Shown: in pieces, positions 7,466 through 11,071 of the stretch | Layout: the number at the start of each line of letters is the position of its first letter | How positions within the stretch are numbered: the stretch's first letter is position 1 | DNA from: DATARH01 sp036273175 | GTDB lineage: Bacteria; Pseudomonadota; Alphaproteobacteria; ATCC43930; CGMCC-115725 | Assembly: GCA_036273175.1 (NCBI GenBank) | Contig: DASUIE010000157.1 | Span: 1 to 11,071 of the forward strand | Direction: 5' to 3' | Length of the DNA stretch: 11,071 bases | Notes under the pieces: generated by a model | What the model was told of the DNA's origin: nothing | Seen by the model: the letters and a program-made list of their open reading frames with translations, nothing else | Databases searched by the model: none | Translations under genes and position numbers: made by a program

Positions 7466-8434
7466 ATGCGATTGCTTCAGCCAGACGCCGCCGCGGCCGA
7501 GGCCGGCCTGCGCGCGATGCGGCAGCTCGCCGCCGCCGGGAGCGGCACCGGCGTTCCGGCCCGCAACCTGATGATGGCGGCGCAGCGGCACGTGCTGCAC
7601 ACCGAGCACGACATCGACGCGCTGGCGCCGATCACGCCACAGGAGCTGGGCGCGGCGTTTCGCGACCCGGCGATCGCGCGTCAATTCGCGCAGGCGATGG
7701 CGGTGATGTCGCTGGTGGAAGGCGCGCCGACCGCGGCGCAGGGCGAGCTGATGGCGTCTTACGGCCGGGCCTTGGGAGTGGACGAGCCGGCGCTGCGCGT
7801 GCTCGGCGAGCTGGCGCACCACCACCTGGTGCTGTTCCGGCTCGACTTCATGCGTCGATCGCACATCGCCGACATGGTCAAGGGCGCGGTTCACCGCGAG
7901 GGCTTTCTCGCCACCGCACGGGCCCTCGCGGCGTTTCGCGGGATGCGCGAGGACCGGGCGGTGCTGGCCCGCTACGAAGCGCTGGGGCGCCTGCCGCCCG
8001 ACACGCTCGGCCACGCCTTCTGGAAGCATTGCACCGATAACGGCTTTCCGTTTCCGGGTGCGCCCCTTGGGTTTCCCGAGGCGGGCGTCTACCACGACTT
8101 CACCCACGTGCTGTCGGGCTACAGCACCAAGCCCGAGGGCGAGGTCCAGATCGGCGGGTTCACCGCCGGCTACAAAAAGCACACGCCGATCTTCGTCATC
8201 CTGTTCGTGATGCTGACCTTTGGCGCCGGGGTCAACGTGACGCCGGTGCCGCAGCCCGAGGTGACCGCGATACTCGCGCAGGAAGGCCTCGCCGACCGGT
8301 TTTTCGAGGCGGTCGAGCGCGGCGCCCAGGTCAACACCGATCTGTCGGACGGGTGGGATCATTGGGCCTGGGTCGAAAAGAAGCTGGAGCAGGCGCGGGC
8401 CGAGCTGAACGTGCCGCCGCTGACGGCCGCGTAG
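7466..8434 (+). CDS. TerB-like / Coq4-like two-domain protein
   Basis: A 322-residue soluble protein with two recognisable parts. Residues about 60-130 form a helical region with the TerB (tellurite-resistance B-like) pattern, a helix ending A-V-M-S-L-V-E-G, then P-T-A-A-Q-G-E-L and R-A-L-G-V. Residues about 172-315 resemble Coq4, the ubiquinone biosynthesis protein: L-P-P-D-T-L-G-H (176-183) and the metal-binding motif H210-D-F-T-H214-x11-E226, intact, followed by QIGGFTAGYKK and a hydrophobic segment PIFVILFVMLTFGAG (241-255). Coq4 proper acts in quinone-ring maturation; whether this relative does is unknown. The start at 7466 has GGGGAGGAAG five bases upstream; an in-frame ATG at 7406 lacks a comparable site. 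The DUF1194 gene follows after 16 bp, so the two are probably one operon. Coq4-like assignment is firm on the motif; the TerB-like call is moderate. Confidence 0.85.
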   Translation: MRLLQPDAAAAEAGLRAMRQLAAAGSGTGVPARNLMMAAQRHVLHTEHDIDALAPITPQELGAAFRDPAIARQFAQAMAVMSLVEGAPTAAQGELMASYGRALGVDEPALRVLGELAHHHLVLFRLDFMRRSHIADMVKGAVHREGFLATARALAAFRGMREDRAVLARYEALGRLPPDTLGHAFWKHCTDNGFPFPGAPLGFPEAGVYHDFTHVLSGYSTKPEGEVQIGGFTAGYKKHTPIFVILFVMLTFGAGVNVTPVPQPEVTAILAQEGLADRFFEAVERGAQVNTDLSDGWDHWAWVEKKLEQARAELNVPPLTAA

Positions 8435-8450
8435 TGGTACACTGGAGGGA

Positions 8451-9149
8451 ATGAGAGCCCGCTGGAAGGCAGCCGCCATCGCGGCCGCGGCGCTGCTGGC
8501 CGCGCTGCCGGCGCATGCGGCGGCGATCGCGCTGGTGCTCGCGGTCGATGTGTCCGAAAGCGTTTCGACCGAGCGCTACGTGCTTCAGCATGACGGCATC
8601 GCCCGCGCCTTCGAAAACCCGGCGCTGCTCGACAAGATCGCCGGGCTGCCGGGCGGGATCGAGGCGCTGGTCATGGAATGGTCGGACCCGGAAAAGATCG
8701 CGGTCACCGTCGGCTGGACGCGCATCACCAACCGCGATTCCGCCGCCGCCTTCGCCAAGGCGGTGCGCGCGACCGAGCGCAGCTCGAACGGGCTGACCGC
8801 GATCGGCGCGGCGTTGCTCGCCGGGGCGGCCGCCTTCGACCACATGCCTGAGCCGGCGGACCGGCGGATCATCGACATCTCCGGCGACGGAATGGCGAAT
8901 TTCGGGGTGCCGCCGGCCCAGGCGCGCGACGCGCTCGTCGCGAAAGGGATCACCATCAACGGCCTCGCGATCCTGACCGAGGAGCCCTGGCTCGAGGATT
9001 ACTACCGCCACAACGTGATCGGCGGCGGCGCCTCGTTCGTGCTCGTCGCGCAGGACATGGGCACCTTCGCCGAGGCGATGCTGCGCAAGCTGGTCGAGGA
9101 GATTGCGTTCGCGCCGGAAGCCGCCGGCGCGAACGCTCAGATGCAGTAG
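8451..9149 (+). CDS. DUF1194 secreted von Willebrand factor A-type protein
   Basis: A 232-residue exported protein matching the alphaproteobacterial DUF1194 family, a vWA-fold group without known function. A Sec signal peptide (1-23, ending L-P-A-H-A) precedes the first strand I-A-L-V-L-A. The MIDAS metal site is complete: D33-V-S35-E-S37, T115 in SSNGLTAIG, and D146 in DISGDG. Further family landmarks are QHDGIARAF (46-54), VGWTRI (87-92), ITINGLAIL (167-175) and NVIGGGASFV (188-197). The ribosome site GGAG is only three bases from the ATG, which is tight, but no other start would keep the signal peptide. It follows the TerB/Coq4-like gene by 16 bp. The 3' end overlaps the convergent decarboxylase by 13 bp. 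Periplasmic location and metal-dependent protein binding are inferred from the fold. Confidence 0.9.
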   Translation: MRARWKAAAIAAAALLAALPAHAAAIALVLAVDVSESVSTERYVLQHDGIARAFENPALLDKIAGLPGGIEALVMEWSDPEKIAVTVGWTRITNRDSAAAFAKAVRATERSSNGLTAIGAALLAGAAAFDHMPEPADRRIIDISGDGMANFGVPPAQARDALVAKGITINGLAILTEEPWLEDYYRHNVIGGGASFVLVAQDMGTFAEAMLRKLVEEIAFAPEAAGANAQMQ

Positions 9150-10267
9150 GTCCGGATCGGCGGGAAGCCGTTGAACCCGACCGAGGCATAGCTCGACGTA
9201 TAGGCGCCGGTCGAGAGGATCGAGACCCGGTCGCCGACCTGGATGTCGCGCGGCAGGTGGTACTCGGTCTTCTCGTAAAGGATGTCGGCGCTGTCGCAGG
9301 TCGGGCCGGCGATGATCACCGGCGAGGGCGCGCCGCTGCGGCCCGGCACCTCGATCCGGTACTTGATGCTCTCGTCCATCGTCTCGGCCAGGCCGTTGAA
9401 CTTGCCGGCGTCGAGGTAGACCCAGCGCCGCCCGTCGCCGTCGCCCTTGTCGGAGATCAGCACGACCTCGCTCTGAATCATCCCGGCGTCGCCAACCAGC
9501 GAGCGGCCCGGCTCGACGATGACCTCCGGCAGGTGGTTGCCGAAATGCCGGGTCAGCGCCGTCGTCACCGCGCCGGCATACATCACGACCGGCGAGATCG
9601 CGCCGCGATACTGGGCCGGGAAGCCGCCGCCGATATTGACCATGCGCAGATCGATGCCGGTCTGTGCGAGCAGGCTGAACATTTCGGCCGCCGCGGCGAT
9701 CGCGCCGTCCCACTGGCCGATATCGGTTTGCTGCGAGCCGACATGGAACGAGACGCCATAGGCGTCGAGGCCAAGCGAGCGCGCCTTGCTCAGCAGCTCG
9801 ACCGCCATCTTGGGGCTGCAGCCGAACTTGCGCGAGAGCGGCCATTCGGCGCCGTCGCACGACACCAGGATGCGGCAGAACACCCGCGCGCCCGGCGCGA
9901 CGCGCGCCAGCTTTTCCAGCTCGGCGTCGCTGTCGAACGCGAAGAGCCGCACCCCCGCCTCATAGGCGAACTGGATGTCGCGCTCCTTCTTGATCGTGTT
10001 GCCGAAGGACAGCCGCTCCGGCGTCGCGCCGTTGTCGAGGGCGAGGGCAATCTCGGCCCGGCTGGCGACGTCGAAATTCGACCCGCGCTCGGCCAGCATC
10101 GCGACGATCTCGGGCGCCGGATTGGCCTTGACCGCGTAATAGACCTTGGCGATCGGCAGATACCGCCGCAGCGCGTCGTAGGCCGCGCCGATGACGTCGA
10201 GATCGACGACCAGGCACGGGGTGTCGGGTACAGTGTCCGACAGAAACCGGATGATCTTGTCGTTCAT
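9137..10267 (-). CDS. odc: type III-fold PLP-dependent ornithine/lysine decarboxylase
   Basis: A 376-residue alanine-racemase-fold decarboxylase that would convert ornithine to putrescine (or lysine to cadaverine), the entry to polyamine synthesis. PLP is held by K47 in Y-Y-A-V-K-A-N-P. Also visible are H175-V-G-S178, the phosphate-binding G213-G-G-F-P, E252-P-G-R255, catalytic C324-D325 in GPTCDSADILYE, and Y356 in GAYT. The CDSxD form separates it from diaminopimelate decarboxylase, which has CES. Length fits bacterial ODC/LDC of this fold (about 375-400). The start fits the family N-terminus (PCLVVDLD at 17-24); GGAAGG is 11 bases upstream, a long spacing. Ornithine versus lysine preference cannot be read reliably. 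It converges with the DUF1194 gene (13-bp overlap). Upstream lies a long structured leader with a short open frame and a terminator-like hairpin, so attenuation is likely. Confidence 0.93.
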   Translation of the reverse strand: MNDKIIRFLSDTVPDTPCLVVDLDVIGAAYDALRRYLPIAKVYYAVKANPAPEIVAMLAERGSNFDVASRAEIALALDNGATPERLSFGNTIKKERDIQFAYEAGVRLFAFDSDAELEKLARVAPGARVFCRILVSCDGAEWPLSRKFGCSPKMAVELLSKARSLGLDAYGVSFHVGSQQTDIGQWDGAIAAAAEMFSLLAQTGIDLRMVNIGGGFPAQYRGAISPVVMYAGAVTTALTRHFGNHLPEVIVEPGRSLVGDAGMIQSEVVLISDKGDGDGRRWVYLDAGKFNGLAETMDESIKYRIEVPGRSGAPSPVIIAGPTCDSADILYEKTEYHLPRDIQVGDRVSILSTGAYTSSYASVGFNGFPPIRTYCI

Positions 10268-10340
10268 TGAAACGAATACCTTCCCGAGACGACGGTTAAG
10301 CTACCGGTCCCCGCCGCCGCGCATGCGGCGAACGGAGGCG

Positions 10341-10387
10341 AAGACAAAACGTTTCGGCCGTCGTTCCAGGCGGAAGGGCGGCCGAAA
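10341..10387 (-). terminator. candidate intrinsic terminator / attenuator in the decarboxylase leader
   Basis: On the minus strand TTTCGGCCG (10387-10379) pairs perfectly with CGGCCGAAA (10360-10352), 9 bp. The 18-base loop contains a further TTCC-gcct-GGAA stem. The 3' arm is followed by CGTTTTGTCTT (10351-10341), a U-rich tail. On the plus strand no T-run follows, so the element points toward the decarboxylase gene. It sits between the stop of the short leader frame and the decarboxylase, 73 bases before the ATG: the place for an attenuator rather than a gene-end terminator. Confidence 0.55.
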
Positions 10388-10392
10388 AGCGG

Positions 10393-10503
10393 TCAGCTTA
10401 AACTGCTCGGGTCGGTGATTCGGGACCCACGCCCGCGGCAGCGCGTGCCGGGGAGATTGGCGTCAGGGCAGGGCGCGATGGCCCTGATCGGGACTGCAAC
10501 CAT
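10393..10503 (-). CDS. candidate leader peptide (36 aa) upstream of the decarboxylase
   Basis: A short open frame with ATG at 10503, preceded by a strong Shine-Dalgarno GGGAGG (10514-10509) at 5-base spacing, and a TGA at 10395-10393. The predicted peptide begins MVAVPIRAIAPCPD and ends ITDPSSLS. It has five Arg in 36 residues, four of them within R21-x-R-x-R-x-x-R28, and a penultimate-region Leu encoded by TTA (codon 35), a codon avoided in such GC-rich genomes. The stop lies 5 bases before the 5' arm of the terminator-like hairpin, so a ribosome held at the end of the frame would cover that arm. In enterobacteria the speFL arrest peptide senses ornithine upstream of speF; this peptide does not resemble it, so any shared role is by analogy only. 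The frame is also open to an ATG at 10620 (75 residues), but without a good ribosome site. Confidence 0.5.
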   Translation of the reverse strand: MVAVPIRAIAPCPDANLPGTRCRGRGSRITDPSSLS

Positions 10504-10615
10504 ATCGACCTCCCTCTCGGGACCCGGCTTGCGGCCGGACTGCCAAAAAGGACGCGTTACGTCGTTGCATAACCACCATGGGCCATAGGCACGTGCGAGT
10601 GCGTCAACGCGCGGA

Positions 10616-10643
10616 TACATACGTTCATCCGGCGGGATTGCAA
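10616..10643 (-). promoter_or_regulatory. candidate promoter for the decarboxylase leader transcript
   Basis: On the minus strand TTGCAA (10643-10638, 4 of 6 to -35 consensus) and TATGTA (10621-10616, weak, 3 of 6) are spaced by 16 bp. A start near 10609 would give a leader of about 340 nt. A better -35-like TTGACG (10607-10602) has only a TATGGC box 14 bp away, too close. The true start is uncertain. Confidence 0.22.
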
Positions 10644-10657
10644 GGGAAATTCGCGAT

Positions 10658-10678
10658 TTTTCCGAGGCCGCCGGAAAA
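10658..10678. repeat. 21-bp inverted repeat, operator-like
   Basis: Perfect inverted repeat with 7-bp arms and a 7-base spacer; on the minus strand TTTTCCG (10678-10672), GCGGCCT, CGGAAAA (10664-10658). Neither strand has a T-run after the second arm, so it is not a standard terminator. It lies just upstream of the candidate decarboxylase promoter and about 90 bases after the end of the restriction-endonuclease gene, so a regulator-binding site or a weak bidirectional terminator are both possible. Confidence 0.4.
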
Positions 10679-10691
10679 GCGTAGAATTGCG

Positions 10692-10739
10692 ATGGAGCGA
10701 GGCCGAACCCGTTGCGCGAAAACAGGCAAAATGGAGCGA
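10692..10739. repeat. 9-bp direct repeat, 39-bp period
   Basis: ATGGAGCGA occurs at 10692-10700 and again at 10731-10739 in the otherwise gene-free stretch between the decarboxylase leader and the restriction-endonuclease gene. Two short copies could be chance or a regulator-binding pair. Apart from this and the inverted repeat at 10658-10678, I see nothing in 10644-10768. Confidence 0.25.
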
Positions 10740-10768
10740 ATCATCTGAGCGGAATGTGACGGGAGCGC

Positions 10769-11071
10769 TCATCGCGCGGCACGGATAAAGTCACGCAGAT
10801 CATCAAGCCGATGCCCCCAAAAGAATACCAGCGGGGTTTCCTGTGCCGCCTCTACATATGACGGTTTAAACACGCCTTGAATTGCCCCGGCGGGGACGAA
10901 ATCGTCGGTGCCGAAGCGCGTTACCCAATTCCTTGCATCTTGCCCTATTTCCTTGTTGATACGCTTCCGGCTGTTGATCTCGGAGTTTGAGCCTTTGCAT
11001 TCGATTGCCAGCACTCGATGATCGGGTAATCCGATCACGATGTCCGCCTCGTCCTCACCCACCACGCAGGA
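10769..11071 (-). CDS. restriction endonuclease, XamI-like family, C-terminal part (5' end beyond window)
   Basis: The last 100 residues of a PD-(D/E)xK nuclease; the frame runs without a stop to the right edge, so the N-terminal part is outside the window. The catalytic core is visible: an Asp in E-D-E-A-D-I-V-I-G-L, then, 13 residues after this Asp, E-C-K. It is followed by G-S-N-S-E-I-N-S-R-K-R-I-N-K-E, an R-F-G segment, a VPAGAIQGVF strand and a C-terminal FFWGHRLDDL. The arrangement of ExK, then SNSxxNSxKRxN, W, RFG, VP and a final fWgH segment is what I remember of XamI-type (RE_XamI) enzymes, a type II restriction family. G+C over 10801-11040 is about 53% by hand count, against roughly 70% elsewhere, a sign of recent acquisition. 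A cognate methyltransferase is expected to the right. The nuclease fold is well supported; the XamI name is moderate. Confidence 0.68.
   Translation of the reverse strand, partial: SCVVGEDEADIVIGLPDHRVLAIECKGSNSEINSRKRINKEIGQDARNWVTRFGTDDFVPAGAIQGVFKPSYVEAAQETPLVFFWGHRLDDLRDFIRAAR

Larger units (their letters stand above)
10268..10615 (-). promoter_or_regulatory. long structured 5' leader of the decarboxylase gene
   Basis: About 350 bases on the minus strand between the candidate promoter and the decarboxylase ATG hold no conventional gene but much ordered structure. In transcript order: hairpin CCGGC-cgcaa-GCCGG (10538-10524); a small TCCC-GAGA-GGGA hairpin (10522-10511) that would occlude the Shine-Dalgarno of a 36-codon frame; competing hairpins inside that frame, in which CAGGGC at 10486-10481 can pair with 10474-10469 or, extended by one base each side, with 10469-10463; a terminator-like hairpin (10387-10352) with U-rich tail; and hairpin CGCCGC-ATGC-GCGGCG (10330-10315) before the gene. 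Alphaproteobacterial ornithine decarboxylase genes are known to carry the speF RNA element (Rfam RF00518). Whether this leader is a member needs a covariance search. Confidence 0.55.

Noticed and set aside
8331..9860. 509-codon minus-strand open frame spanning DUF1194 and part of the decarboxylase
   Set aside because: It is antisense to one and out of frame with the other recognisable gene; no coherent protein.
9257..10270. 337-codon plus-strand open frame opposite the decarboxylase
   Set aside because: Shadow of the decarboxylase; the minus strand has the complete PLP enzyme motifs.
10315..10330. Hairpin CGCCGC-ATGC-GCGGCG as a terminator before the decarboxylase
   Set aside because: No U-tract follows (the sequence continues with G-rich bases), so it is at most a leader structure.
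10504..10620. N-terminal extension of the leader frame to an ATG at 10620 (75 residues in total)
   Set aside because: No good ribosome site before 10620 and it would overlap the candidate promoter; the 36-codon form has GGGAGG at ideal spacing.
10557..10772. 71-codon open frame on the minus strand whose ATG overlaps the restriction-endonuclease stop by 4 bp (ATGA)
   Set aside because: The overlap looks like coupling, but there is no Shine-Dalgarno, the peptide has no hydrophobic core or domain pattern, and it crosses the inverted repeat and the candidate promoter of the decarboxylase.
1..11071. CRISPR array, tRNA, rRNA or insertion sequence
   Set aside because: No regularly spaced repeats, tRNA-like cloverleaf, terminal inverted repeats or transposase motifs were seen on either strand.

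Overview
The window looks like chromosomal DNA from a GC-rich alphaproteobacterium. Most of it is around 70% G+C by eye, with strong third-position G/C bias. Protein types that fit this group are a DUF1194 secreted von Willebrand A protein, an alphaproteobacterial-style ornithine/lysine decarboxylase with a long leader, and many stand-alone oxidative enzymes. The genus cannot be named from the sequence alone. No tRNA, rRNA, CRISPR array or insertion sequence was seen.

Left part (1-4717), oxidative enzymes: a partial Rieske-type aromatic-ring oxygenase alpha subunit (minus strand, cut by the left edge) is divergent, across 63 bp, from a stand-alone molybdenum hydroxylase large subunit (CoxL/xanthine dehydrogenase family). 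The latter converges with a luciferase-like flavin-dependent oxidoreductase (LLM class). Three different oxidative chemistries therefore sit side by side, which suggests degradation of an aromatic or heterocyclic compound; the substrate cannot be read from the sequence.

Middle part (4718-9149): a small secreted Pro/Gly/Tyr-rich protein and a cupin point right. They meet an alpha/beta hydrolase-MFS transporter pair on the minus strand, which is translationally coupled through a GTGA overlap. Divergent from the hydrolase is a two-gene unit: a protein with an N-terminal TerB-like domain and a C-terminal Coq4-like domain (intact HDxxH-x11-E motif), then a secreted DUF1194/vWA protein.

Right part (9137-11071): a type III-fold PLP decarboxylase (ornithine/lysine decarboxylase) is preceded by about 500 bp without a conventional gene. 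This holds the most interesting signal of the window. On the minus strand a 36-codon open frame with a strong Shine-Dalgarno ends 5 nt before a 9-bp GC-rich hairpin that is followed by a U-rich tail, all upstream of the decarboxylase. That is the layout of a peptide- or ribosome-controlled attenuator and would suit polyamine control; it may be related to the known alphaproteobacterial speF RNA element. At the right edge is the C-terminal part of a restriction endonuclease resembling the XamI family, in DNA of clearly lower G+C (about 53% by hand count), which suggests an acquired restriction-modification locus beyond the window.

All three tail-to-tail gene junctions (3528-3534, 5386/5387, 9137-9149) have no spacer or overlap, so no intrinsic terminators fit between those genes.
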